Below are positions 9,660 through 20,189 of a stretch of 64,000 nt of DNA, piece by piece. Under the pieces are notes generated by a model. That model was given only the letters and a program-made list of their open reading frames with translations. It did not search any database and was not told where the DNA came from. Each line of letters begins with the position of its first letter. Positions within the stretch are counted from its first letter, which is position 1. The translations under genes were made by a program, and so were the position numbers. Source of the stretch: Poa pratensis (Eukaryota > Streptophyta > Magnoliopsida > Poales > Poaceae); assembly GCA_947311845.1 (NCBI GenBank), contig CAMZMU010000062.1, positions 52,015,365-52,079,364 of the forward strand, in the 5' to 3' direction.

Positions 9660-11576
9660 CCGATGGAGGGTGGTCCTCTTTGCTGAAGCTTATTGTAGTT
9701 TCGGATCCCTTCAAGTATTCAGTTACGCAGGAGGTGACATGACCGCCATGTTTACTTGTCGAGTGCGAAGTTTTTGCTCCCTGTTGGAAGGTCGACCTTT
9801 CTGTATCATGTACATCTGCCCTTGGGGGAGGGTACTGTGGCTCGTCCACCCGAGGTATGTGCTGTATGGCACCCGCGAGGTTTCCGCCTGCAGCAGGCTG
9901 TGGTGGTGGAGGTGGTGCCATCAGAACAGGCACGTTGTTTGGCTGAGGCACGGGTGCAGGTGCTTGTGCGGCTGCTGCCTTTCTGCGATTTACGTAATCA
10001 GTCGCCATTTGGTCGAACTCCCTGCAGTTTCTCATCGAGTGATTGGATCGCAGTTTTCCGTCGTCCCCCTTGTACAGGTGGAATCTGCAATCAGCGTCCA
10101 TCTTTTCTTCGAATGATCGCTCAGATTGTGCCCGTGACTTGCGCCAGTCCTTCCTCTTGTAGCTATCACTGCGTTGGCCGGTCTCGGCTGTCTCGACGAT
10201 CATCTCGACTGTCCGCCGATCATCTCGACTGTCTCGCCGATCTTCCGACCGTCGGTCGCTTCTGTCCTGGTCATTGCGGGGTGTGGAGAACCCAGCCGCC
10301 ATGAATTCGGGTCTGTCATCGTCGTAGTGACGTTTTGAACGTTTGCGCCTTCGGTCGTCTCTGTACGAGTCTCTGTGGCTTCGACTGCTTCTCATGTTTG
10401 TCACGGGGTGAGGACCCGCGTGTGGTGCGCGCCATATCTTCTCCATCTGCCCACTCAGTCGCGATCTGCAAGAGGTGAGCTACAGATTTTGGCTTTTTGC
10501 GACCAAGTGCTTCTTTGAAGTCTCGCCTGGCGAGGCCCATGACGAAAGCATCCATGGCCATATCTTCTGAAACTACTCCAACTGAGTTACGTATCTCAGT
10601 CCATCGTCTGATGTATGACCTCAACGTTTCGTCTGATCGTTGAACGCAGGCCCGCAGCTCCTCGAATGTTTTTGGGCGCTCACATAGAGGCTCGAAGTTT
10701 TTGATGAAATCTGCGGAAGTGATCCCACGAGTCGTATGTTGATGGAGGTAGGGCCTTGAGCCAGTCGCGGGCTGTGCCTTCGAGCATGAGAGTCGTATGT
10801 ATTGCATGGCTGTGGTGTTTGTGCCTCGCTGGCACGCGACAGCCAGCCTGTATCTTCCAGCCACCCGGAAGGTTCCTGTCGACCCGTGTACTTGGGCTGT
10901 TCAGATGTGAGTTTGAACCCTTTGGGCATCCGTGTCTCGCGGACGCGTCGAGTGAAGCACAGAGCTCCATGTGGCTCAGGCTCTCGATCAGAGTATGATC
11001 GCTACTGTAAGATCTGCGTGATCTGCTCCTGGACCTGCGCCTACGCGAGCCGCTTCTTTCCTTCGAGTGGTGGCGGCGACCACTGTGATTATGCTCTTCC
11101 CGACGTGCGTCGACTAGGGCACGGTCTCGACTCCCACCTGGAGTTTTTGGAATTTGGCGTATGGCCTTCGCCGCTAAGGCGAGTGATTTGATCTGCTGGC
11201 GATGCAGTTTTGCATTGGGGTCATCAGCTGGAGGTTTGATTGCCTCTAGGTACGCTGCAGCGGTGAAGAGGGCACCCGCAGCTGTTTTGGGTACTGGCAC
11301 TCCTTCGTCGTATGTCATGAAAGAGTTGCCTAAGTTGCGGGTGAGCGCCGCCCTTTCGTCTGGCGAGAGGTGTGACAACCTTGATCTGGGTCCTGTGTCT
11401 GCTCGCCCAGTGGAGCTCAGGGAGAGCTGTCTTCTTCGCGCACTCGATAAGCTAGCTTGCTTTTTGCGTTCTTCGAGTGTTGCTCTGACCTGCCGCAGTC
11501 GAAGTGATTCCTGCCAGTTGAAGTACTGGAAGGTCACATCTCCTCTTGTGTTGCGTCTGCTGGCATCATTGTGCAC
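9568..11576 (-). pseudogene. GYP1 gag core and basic linker
   Basis: The structural gag region packages element RNA in virus-like particles. Overlapping frames give the Retrotrans_gag-type core: a helix-rich block including ARDWLKALPPSTYDSWDHF, FEELRACVQRSDETLRSYIRRWTE (split here across two frames), and MDAFVMGLARRDFKEALGRK. Upstream is an RS/SR-rich patch (RRRRSRSRSRRSYSSD near 11040). Downstream come an Arg/Asp-rich patch, a CRFHLYKGD..HSMRNCREF block that could bind metal, and a Pro-rich linker (PPPPPQPAAGG). Frame changes near 10390, 10690 and 11560 break it. GYP2 preserves only the C-terminal part within the window. Confidence 0.75.
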
Positions 11577-12673
11577 TCCTTGATGACTTTGTCTGCTTTT
11601 GCTGCCATCTCAGCAGTGATTGTGAGAGTTGTGACTCCGTCCGGCATAGTAACTGTGCACGGGAATTCTGTAGGCCTGCGGCTGGCCGCAGCATCTGATG
11701 ATTCTGCGGCGATGGCGACGTAGACCTGCTGGGGTATCACCCGAGGATATGTATGTGTGTCTTCGAGTCCTGTCATGGACTCGACATCGTCATCAAGGCT
11801 CATGTCGGAGTCGATATGCCCATCGAGTGGTCCGTCTGGACGGATCTCGCTGTTGATGCCTTCATCGCCTATGCTCATCTCGGCGTCGACGAAGTTGTTA
11901 TGAATCTCAGAGTCGAGGTTGTTGTTGTTGGTGCAGATCTCGACGTGGTTGTCGATATGAGTTTCGAGTTCGTCGAAGTCGCTGAAGGAGATCCCGCAGT
12001 CGAAACTATCCTCGAGTGAGAGATCGAGCTCGGGATCGTTTGTGCGGTATGCTGATTCGGCCTCCTCGCCCTGAAGTTCTTCGATGAGCTCGTGCATCTC
12101 TCGTGTGGACATGGTTGTTGCGGACGAGCAAGCTTGGAGGATCGACGATGGTATGGACGCGGTTGAGGGATCCGCAGTCGAAGGAGCCGCAACCGATGGA
12201 GCCTCGGGTGCGGAAGTCGCGAGTTGGCGTGGATCCGTCAAGTCCTGCACACCAAGCTTGTTGACGAAAAAATTGAACGAACCAACGGTTAAACCCAAAC
12301 CTGACTCGAGATCGGAGAAGGCCTCCTGGAATCCTGGCGAGTGTGGCTCGAAATCCATCAGAGGATCCGATGCGCTTTTTGCGGGTGAAGCTGGCGTGTT
12401 GCCGTTTGTCGAGTGAGCCGGCGAGTTGCCGTGTGCCGCCTGAGTCGGCGAGTTCTGGTTTGTCGATGCAGCCGGCGAGTTGCCGTTTGTAGATCCGATC
12501 GGCGAGTCGCCGTTTTCCGATGGAACCGAAGAAACCGCGAGTCCAGCACTATTCTTTCCCACAGACGGCGCCAATTGACGAGGTGTACCCTCATCAAATC
12601 CCATGGTTAAGGACCTAGGGTTGAGATTATGGGGAGAGAACGTGGTAGTACTGGTAGTTTCGTCGGCTGACAA
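11534..12673 (-). CDS. GYP1 N-terminal gag-leader ORF beginning inside the 5' LTR
   Basis: A single 379-codon frame starts at an ATG 98 bp inside the 5' LTR (12673), with a second in-frame ATG at 12604. It crosses the LTR edge (12576) and translates the primer-binding site as RQLAPSVGK. Next comes an Asn-Ser-Pro repeat block (SPIGSTNGNSPAASTNQNSP style, about residues 55-105), then a Ser/Ala and acidic region with many Asp-Ile-Asn and Asp-Glu runs, and a C-terminal part ending ATQEEM-stop. It overlaps the next gag frame by about 40 bp, so it probably was continuous with gag before a frameshift. No enzymatic domain is visible. Expression is not shown. Confidence 0.6.
   Translation of the reverse strand: MSADETTSTTTFSPHNLNPRSLTMGFDEGTPRQLAPSVGKNSAGLAVSSVPSENGDSPIGSTNGNSPAASTNQNSPTQAAHGNSPAHSTNGNTPASPAKSASDPLMDFEPHSPGFQEAFSDLESGLGLTVGSFNFFVNKLGVQDLTDPRQLATSAPEAPSVAAPSTADPSTASIPSSILQACSSATTMSTREMHELIEELQGEEAESAYRTNDPELDLSLEDSFDCGISFSDFDELETHIDNHVEICTNNNNLDSEIHNNFVDAEMSIGDEGINSEIRPDGPLDGHIDSDMSLDDDVESMTGLEDTHTYPRVIPQQVYVAIAAESSDAAASRRPTEFPCTVTMPDGVTTLTITAEMAAKADKVIKECTMMPADATQEEM
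12557..12573 (-). other. GYP1 primer-binding site
   Basis: On the minus strand, TGGCGCCGTCTGTGGGA lies two bases inside the LTR edge. TGG pairs with the CCA end of a tRNA, where minus-strand DNA synthesis starts. The exact tRNA was not determined. Confidence 0.8.
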
Positions 12674-13063
12674 GCAGAGGCAAAGATTTACCCAGGTTCA
12701 GGCCCCTCGGGTGGAGGTAAAGACCCTACTTCCTGCTTGTCTGGTATTGATTGTGGATTATGCGATTACAGGGGAGCTCCGGCGAGGTATCGATCTCGCT
12801 AGAGCTTTTGGTGGTTCGAGTATGGCTTGGTCCCGATCGGCACCCCTCCCAGCCTTTAAATAGGCTGGGTCTCGGGAGTTTGTAACCGACCTAGTTTACA
12901 CGTAAGGAAAGTCTAAACCGACTATGCCTATGTCTAATCTTGGAGGGTACTCCATCTTCTTGGGCCTCTTGCCTTGGGCTTCGAGTACTCTCTTCGCTAT
13001 TGGGCCTTTAGTCGCCACGTGCACCAGGTACCCTCATGGTAGGGTACCCGAGATGTATACCCA
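12576..13063 (-). mobile_element. GYP1 5' LTR
   Basis: About 488 bp bounded on the plus strand by TGACGAGG at the internal edge and ..ATACCCA at the outer edge (minus sense TGGGTATAC..CCTCGTCA). The internal edge is fixed by the adjacent primer-binding site. The outer edge is chosen by the TG..CA rule and the change to Harbinger-like sequence at 13064, and cannot be checked because the partner LTR is outside the window. Confidence 0.65.
12855..12862 (-). promoter_or_regulatory. Probable TATA box of the GYP1 LTR promoter
   Basis: TATTTAAA in the minus sense, within the palindrome CAGCCTATTTAAAGGCTGG, in the middle of the LTR where the U3/R border is expected. Confidence 0.5.
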
Positions 13064-14165
13064 TGTCTGCGACTTTGCGGGTTTGGGGTAATTTTTGGGC
13101 CAGACCAGCGTCTGCATATTTGCGTCGGCCCGCAAACGTTTTGCGGTGGCCCATGAATCCGCACTGCGTACCCCTATTTATTTAGCTTCCCACCGCATTT
13201 GCGGATTGCGATCCCCAATCCCACTCCTCCGGCAAGCAATCCGCCGTGCGCTCCGCCGTCTCCGACGAGAAATCTCGCCTCCCGTCAACAGATCCGGCGA
13301 CGCCGAGCCATGGCGCCGAAGCGGGAACTAGAGGCGGCTCCCCGGCGACGATCGGTTCGGCGGAGACTACTCCGACGCGAAGCGCGCGCAGATCGTCCGC
13401 AGCGACGGCGCACGGAAGCGCGGCGCACGGAAGTACAGTCACGGCGGGTCGGTGCGCTGCGACTTGCCGGAGTTTGACCGGCTCCGGAGGGAGCGGGAGC
13501 GGGAGCGGGAGATCGACCGGCGCCGTCGCGAGAAGTTCCTCCGCGGCGCCAGCAGCTCCTCCGCGGGCGCCAGCAGCTCTTCCGCCGCGCCAGGTGCTCC
13601 TCCGCCGGAGGGCTACGACCCCGAGCACTACGGCGTCATGCTCGGGCCGGAGGACTTCATCCCCGATGAGCACCTCGAGTGCACGCTGGCGGCGACGGTG
13701 CTGCGGTCCCAGCACGAGACGGTGGAGTTCGCCGCCAAGATCAAGCGCGACGAGGTGCTCGGCGACGTCCTCATGGAGCAGACGCTGATCATCAGCCAGC
13801 TCCCGCCCATCATCGACCTCGTCTCCGACGAGGAGTGAAGATCCTCCACCGCTGCATCGCCGCCGCGCCCGTGGCTCCGGTGAGGAGCAAATTTTGTGTA
13901 GTTCTAGGGTTTGGGCGGCGACGTGTAGTTCTAGGGTTTGCATTTTGTGTAGAAACAACGTTGAAATCTATCTGTAGCGAAGAACATCTATCTAGTATGA
14001 ACTGAACTTTGTTCCCGCAAAAAATTGCATGTTGAAATTCAGATTTGCAGTTTCGTTTGCGGGCTCTGTTCTTCGCGGCCCGATTTCTCGCGCAAGAACA
14101 CGCAAAACCCGACCCCTAAAATTGTTTTGCGGGTTGCCGTTTTGCGGGTACTGCTAGAGATGCTC
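13064..14165. mobile_element. PIF/Harbinger-like transposon remnant, one end only
   Basis: The right end, read inward on the minus strand, is GAGCATCTCTAGCAGTACCC followed by CGCAAAACGGC, a terminal-repeat style shared by grass Harbinger-type elements. The flank TTA at 14166-14168 fits their 3 bp target duplication. At the left, 13064-13100 (CTGCGACTTTGCGGGTTTGG) matches the inner part of the same repeat in inverted form, but the outermost bases are missing exactly where the GYP1 LTR begins. This suggests GYP1 inserted into the left terminal repeat. The element carries the small gene at 13310-13838 and no transposase. Confidence 0.5.
13310..13838 (+). pseudogene. Small basic/acidic protein gene with one-base frameshift, unknown function
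   Basis: The ATG at 13310 opens MAPKRELEAAP and then meets a run of four C at 13340-13343. With the frame shifted by one base the reading continues as DDRFGGDYSDAKRAQIVRSD and runs to the stop at 13838 with no ATG of its own near the start. This implies a single inserted base in an otherwise open gene of about 175 codons. The protein has a charged helix (RREREREREIDRRRREKF), two SSSSAGASSSS-type repeats, and a conserved-looking C-terminus (DFIPDEHLECTLAATVLRSQ, ending IIDLVSDEE). No family was recognised. It lies wholly inside a Harbinger-like remnant, so it is a captured or transposon-borne gene. A TATA-like CTATTTATTTA precedes it at about 13170. Confidence 0.5.
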
Positions 14166-14576
14166 TTAGGGTCGTCCGCCGGATCGAACGAACGAGCTGG
14201 GATTGCCACTGAGCTGTCAATCGCGCTCCACCCGCACGCTCATCGATCCACGGTATGACAAATTCGTGAGCTAGCTTGCATAGTTCCCCAGGCAGGCAGT
14301 GGAGCTTTCTTTTTGCTTGTTGACATAGGAAAAGGGATGGATTCTTGTGGACTTGTGGAGGTCTTTTGTTGGCCAACGAATGACCCTTGTTCTCACGCAT
14401 ATATGCTGTCATGGACACAGTTCCGGTTGGTTTTCGTCCCCTGCTTTCGGTGAGGGTTTTGGCCGCACTCCCGGCGGTGGGGTTTTGTTTAAGACAGCGC
14501 GCGGCGGGGGTCTCCTGGTCAACAACTACAGGGTCCCTACTTTTTTTTTTGGCAAATGCTAATTTTCTTTTAGCTA
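14166..14576. other. Intervening sequence with no recognised feature
   Basis: About 410 bp between two transposons. It has mixed composition, no open frame with coding character and no repeats recognised. It may be low-copy host DNA or an older insertion. Confidence 0.4.
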
Positions 14577-15164
14577 GGCCTTGTTTGGCAGGAGTGTATT
14601 AGCGAGTATTTGAGAGTATTTTCCCAAGTGTATTGGTGAAAACACTCTTGTCACCCAATTCACTTCCCTCCTTTCAATCCCCTTCGTAACCACCCAACGT
14701 TGTTTGGCGTCAGGGAGTTGGGATCGGACGATGGCTGCCTGGCTGGGGCATCGCTGGAGCGTTCCGTGCACAACACGCTCAAAACGCGAGTCGGTGGAGC
14801 GTTTCGAATACACACCGGCCCGACGTGGATTGGAGAGGTTTCTGGTGTTCAACCCGGCTAAGACGGAAATCACTAGAAAAAAGGTTCCCTCTGCGAAGAG
14901 AACCCAGCGAACCGTGGCGTGATGACAAGTATCCCGTGGTTGCTTAAATATGTGACAAGTGGCAGCACGAGAGAGTTTTAGTGTGATTTCTGCTTCTCCG
15001 TGCGGAGGGTTGTATGTGCATTTATTTTGAGATTCGTTTTTAAAAAATGAAATATCTTGAGAACCGTTTATCCAAATTACGAACCGTTTTCACTTTTGAA
15101 CTCTCCGCGTCGAGATCTTCAAAACTAAATCCCATGTTGATAGGTTTCGACGAACTTTTTTTTG

Positions 15165-15560
15165 TACAACCGGTTATGTATAGTTGTACAACCGTGTCTG
15201 TGTAGTTGTACAATCGTGTTTTTACAACCTGTGTCTGTATAGTTGTACAACCTGTGTCTATACAACTTGTGTCTGTTCAACCTGTGTCTGTCTAGTTGTA
15301 CAAACTGTATCTGTACAAACTATGTCTGCGTAGTTGTACAACCTGTGTATGTATAGTTTTACAATCTGTGTCTGTACAACATGTGTCTGTCTAGTTGTAT
15401 AATCTGTGTCTGTACAAACCGTGTATGCGTAGTTGTACAACCTGTGTCTATATAGTTGTACAATCTGTGTTTATATAACCTGCTAGTTGTACAATCTATA
15501 TCTGTTTAGTTGTACAATCTGTATATGTACAATCTGTATCTGTCTAGTTATACAACATGT
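15165..15560. repeat. Degenerate tandem array of about 20-bp units with GTTGTACAAC palindrome
   Basis: About 20 imperfect copies of AGTTGTACAACCTGTGTCTG, some shortened to ACAACCTGTGTCTG. GTTGTACAAC is its own reverse complement, so each unit holds a 10 bp dyad. The array is AT-rich and non-coding in all frames because of periodic stops. Confidence 0.85.
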
Positions 15561-16309
15561 GTTATGTAGCATTCAGTAGCAGCATGTACATTCAGTAGTA
15601 CAAACTACGCCTATAAACTACCAGTTTTTTCTTGCTTCTCCAGCCCGTAACTATGGGGAACGGATGTACAGGCAAGCTGGCTCGCTTCCTGGCTTCGTAT
15701 GCAAATGTACAGGCAAGCTGCCTTACTTCCTGGCTTCATACGCGGATGCAATCACTTAGCTCGCGGGGCTTCGGATGCTCAGCCTGCGTTCGTACGCGGA
15801 GCAGCGCTAACCGGATGTACGCGGTGCCGTGCGGATCATGGGGGCCTCACGCGTACGGCCGCGACCCAGCCGCCTGCCGTGTCGTGTCGAAATTTCTTTC
15901 CTCTGTACAGTCAGCACGTGGTGTCCTCTCAGCTAGCTGGTCCTGCAAAAAGTGACCTTTAAGAAGGGACGTTGCTACGTCGTGGTCGACCACGAATTAG
16001 CTTACAGCGAGGTCAGTCGGACAACCCAAATACGGAAAGAAACGATCGCTGGGAAAGGAAACCTTCCGCGCGCACGCGTTGATTTTGGGCCAGAGGATGC
16101 GTGCCCATGTGCTGTTTTTGGCGGGACCAGTGGAAGATCTCCCGCACCCATAAAGGAGGTCGCACCCAGGTGATTTTCCGCCGTCTCAGCCTGGCTACTG
16201 CATAGCCGCCTGACGAGGAACAGTAGCTCCTCCCCACCCCCATAGCTCTCCCTCCATAGGTCCAAATCAAATTACATCCTGCCAAGAAAACCTTTTATCC
16301 TCCCTCTGT
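15561..16309. other. Mixed-composition interior of the TIR element, no gene
   Basis: Contains two near copies of ATGTACAGGCAAGCTG (15663 and 15706) and a GC-richer stretch (16010-16270) with inverted-repeat words, but no sustained open frame with codon character. Confidence 0.4.
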
Positions 16310-17694
16310 GTCTCTTTACATAGTTTCCAACAAACAAAAACGAAACAAAATAGATCGTAGTTTTTACATCCCCATCACAGATCTCTCTGAAGAACACATA
16401 TCTTACGAATCGCGTCTCCATCAACAACTAGATGATTCAGCAAGTAGAAGATTTAACAAGGGATCTAAAACTGTTTCAGCAAGTAGAAGATTTGAAACAG
16501 ATGTAAGCTTTCCCCTTCATCTCTTTTTCCCCTGCCACCGTCCATGCTCCTATTTTACATCCCTGTAATGACATGGAAAGGGAATTCTTGTAAAAAACCT
16601 GAGCATGCGCTGTCAAAAACTGTGGTATGCAAAAGAAATTAAAGCAGGACCCCTGAGATTTACTTGGCAAACTAGATGTAAAGTTATAAAATTAGGAAGT
16701 GCTGACCTGGAATTTGTCTAAAACTTGTGCATGTGTTGTCAAAAACCATGGCGTGCAAAGAAATTAAAGCAGGAACCTAGGATTTACTTGGCAAACTAAA
16801 TATAAAGTTATAAAATTAGGAAGTGCTGACCAGGAATTTGTCTAAAACTTGTAACCGTACTGTCAAAAACTATGGTGTGCAAGAAATTTAAAGCATAACC
16901 CTAGGATTGGCTTGGTAAATTACATGTAAAAGTTAGAAGGATGATCAGGTTTTTTCTATAAGTACAAAATGGAACTAAAAAGATTTGTTAGCAGTAAATT
17001 CCTTGAACTGATGAAAAATTCAGGAAAAATGAATCTTCAGATGAGTATCCCAACATGTCACTATTTTTCTTAAAACAGTATATCCACATGATGGAAAGTT
17101 TCCCAGGACTTTTGTTTCGCTAAAATCATAAGATGTAGAAGAATTTCCTGAACAAATTCATTGAAAATGCACATGATATGTTACTGAAATATGATTGTAC
17201 AGTAGTTAACATCTAGTAACTTTTCATGCAATGTAACAGAAAAAATCTCTAAAAATATACTAAATAAAGTAGACAAAACCAACCATTAGCCTTGTCTCTT
17301 GATGTGATTCCATTCCCACCACCAAGCCAAGTTAGCTCGAAAGTAAAGAATTAGTTGATAAAAATGTAAGTTTGTCAGAAATATATTGGATATGATCGGA
17401 AGTAATATTTTGCAGCAACTAAGAACTTTATTTTGGATCCCATTGACACAATAATTGGATATGATCCGAAGCTGGTACCGCCAAAGTAGAACTTACATTT
17501 TTTTTCTCGGTGTGGAACTGATGGACTGTCAAGAATTTCTTGAACCTGCATTTCAATGTCACGAAAATAAAAGAAATGACAGCAGAAAGTAATACAGGTT
17601 GTAGAAAATCAAATGAGGGAAAGATCAGTTATACATTAATAGATAGTAAGTTTGTCATGTTTATATTGTTTACATTACATCTCCCCCCCCCCCA

Positions 17695-17890
17695 TTTTGC
17701 AGCTCGAGCCCCTAGCCCACATCTGCAGCATGATCACCTACCAGCCCCTATCTGCACGAGCTCCTACCAGCCCACATCTGCATGAGCTCCTGCCAACCTG
17801 CAGAAGAAAAATTACAATATACGCACAAGCTTCTACTAGTCGCTATCTGCAGCACGAGCTTCTAGCAGCCCCCACCATCCCCCCTCCTGA
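17695..17890 (+). repeat. Degenerate tandem repeat (AGCTCCTACCAGCCCACATCTGC type)
   Basis: About six imperfect units of 25-35 bp containing CACATCTGCA and GAGCTCCTACCAGCCC, preceded by a C-run at 17682. The ACATCTGC core is a variant of the motif dispersed across the same element. Confidence 0.6.
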
Positions 17891-18855
17891 AGCTGAAAAT
17901 TGGGAACTTACAACCTCCATTGACTAGACCTTGACATGCATCTTCTCTAAACCTTCAAGCTTAAAATCAGACTGGAAGAAGGAGCAGAAAGCATCAATGC
18001 AAGTTCATGCTTCTCCCACCCTCTCTCACCCCTTCTGAATTTACATCCTGGAATGATCTGGACAAAAAGGTCTCACCCGTGCTGTAAAAAATAAATACAA
18101 ACTACATTCTTCCCTCTACCAGATCTGAAAATTCTTGGGCTATGATTTTAGTCAGTTAGATGTAAAACTACATCTATTATACACTTCCTGCTTTGTACTA
18201 TACTAGCATGGGACTTTGATCAAGAATTGGCTGTGGTGTGTGCAAATTACATAAAGAAAGAATGTGAACTTATGTGTGAACACATGGCCTTGTCCAAGTA
18301 AGAAACTTAGGATGTAACTCATTTACTGTAACAAATCCATGGGATGTAGAAAGAATAGCACTTGTGACAAAAGAACTTTTGTACAGACAATTGATTGTAA
18401 AACACAAAACATGAAGTAGTCATAGTCAGTAAAATGTAAAGAATGCTCAAAGATCACAATTTCCACAGCGTTGATGGTCTTCTTAATCAGTGAATGCATT
18501 TTGAGAAACATCTGGAGAACTGAGGCTACTGTGAGATGCTTGTTGGGGCGATGTGTTGTTCCACTCAGGTGGCTCCCAGAAACTTACATTGTGTTCAACA
18601 GATAGAAAAGCTCTTTGGAACTATGTGTTTAACGACGATGTGAATTGTTTGTTTTTGGCTCTCCTAGCACTGTTCCTGCATTTAGAAAATAATGTTTTGA
18701 AAATCAAAGCAGTGTATATGCAAAACTATATGATTTTTCGAAAAAAGATGAAAACATGCATGCAATTTTCTCTCTCGAAAACAATAAGTACATAGTTTGT
18801 GGTTTTAAAAAATGTACAGATGGTTGACAGCATACTTTCTGATTCCACTATTGCA

Positions 18856-19390
18856 GTTTAGGTAATAGTTGTGTTGAAGGTTCTGGTGGGATTGATCTTA
18901 ACAATCCCTCTGCGGATGAAGCTCTTGGTGGTTTCAATGACACAGGAACAGGGGATAAACTTGCTCCTCCGGTTGTCGAGTTGGATGTAACTTCGGCTAG
19001 AACGGTAACTATGGGAGACATGGGTGCCAATTGGTTAGGCACTGCCTGGTCCAGATAGTGGTAGTGATGGTGAAGTTCAGCAACGCCCGAAAGTTTTGCT
19101 CCGAAATCTCCTTATAATGGCATGTAAATTTGATTCACCGGTGGCCGTGATGCTACTACACTACAAAAGGTATGCTAAGCACATTGGGTTTTCCGTGAAG
19201 ATCAGCTCATCGAGGAGATCAGTACTTGACAACCAGAAAATATAAAGCCTTGTTCATATGCAACAAAGATGTCAAAATGCAGATAAGGATGCTGAACCCC
19301 AGCCCATCAAAATGCGTAACCGAACTATCAAAAATTGTCGGAGAGGATAGGACAGCCAGGCTATGGTGGGAAGCAGATTTTGGAAGCTTA
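18856..19390 (+). pseudogene. FAR1-type DNA-binding domain gene fragment
   Basis: After a likely splice acceptor (ATTGCAG at about 18855), the reading GGIDLNNPSADEALGGFND continues to MGDMGANWLGT. One frameshift leads to GSDGEVQQRPKV, then FDSPVAVMLHYKRYAKHIGF (if one extra codon is allowed) and SVKISSSRRSVLDNQ. A further frameshift gives KALFICNK and an adjacent RNRTIKNC stretch. The spacing of the aromatic/YA..GF..SSSRR..CNK pattern matches the FAR1 DNA-binding domain (PF03101, knowledge of family). Two or three frameshifts and a stop make it non-functional. No MULE transposase domain follows. It could be remnant transposase or a captured FRS gene. Confidence 0.55.
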
Positions 19391-20189
19391 TGCACTACCT
19401 AAAAGTGGACCGTAAACACTACTACTATGAATAAAAGGTTTACATGTACATAATTTCTAGGCTGAACTATAAAAGCATAAGAACCCCTAAAAGAAGGTGG
19501 GAGGTTAATTCTACTTCTTGGGGCAACTTGATCCAGAGAGAATAATGCTCTTCAACTTAAACAAAAAAGAATTTACATCTGGTAAAACAAAAGAAGCGTA
19601 AAGAAACTGCTCATAGAAATATCATGTAAAAAATAATATACTTGTTCAAGTTAGAACCACAAGGATAACCACCATTATTATGGGGTGCTTATTACTAGTG
19701 TGAAAACACATGGTAAGATACAAATTACATCTTCTGATGGAATTACAAAAAGACCAGAACATAAAAATTGCATCTACTTTTTTTTTTAAAGATACATCTC
19801 GTATTTTAAACTGTGGATATCTACACCCAATGGTAACATCACTGCTACAAAGACAAATTTACATCTTAATTTTTTTTGAGTGTTTACATCTGAAAAAAAA
19901 TTAATAAGTTGCGCCTAAGAAAAAAAGTTGTATCTACTAGAAATAGACTGAATCCAATGAAGATGTCACCGATTAGAAAGGGACCCACAATATTACTGAC
20001 AAAATTTACACACAAAAAAAAGTTACATGTACACATTTACATCCACTTTCATGAAGGGTGAACCCCTCTAGAGAAGGACAACCAATATTACTGACACACT
20101 TACACCTCACAAAAGCTGCATCTACAAATATTACATCTACCACACCTGATGTAATTTAACCAGTTAAACACTAACTACAGGAAATTTTG

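Larger units (their letters stand above)
1366..13063 (-). mobile_element. GYP1: Tat-like Ty3/gypsy retrotransposon, degenerate, nested insertions
   Basis: In the minus direction the order is 5' LTR, primer-binding site, gag, aspartic protease, reverse transcriptase, RNase H and integrase. This is the Ty3/gypsy order (integrase last). A 3' segment of about 2.8 kb follows, with PPT-like repeats and an opposite-strand spliced gene, an arrangement known from the Tat lineage. The element is cut by a LINE-type insertion at 6241-7836 and by a foreign LTR at 1365, so its 3' LTR is not visible. Several frameshifts break gag and RT, so it should not be autonomous now. GYP2 at 50479-55186 is a close relative. 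Confidence 0.85.

Noticed and set aside
13182..13958. 258-codon minus frame opposite the small gene
   Set aside because: Shadow of the GC-rich plus-strand gene; no start context or motif.
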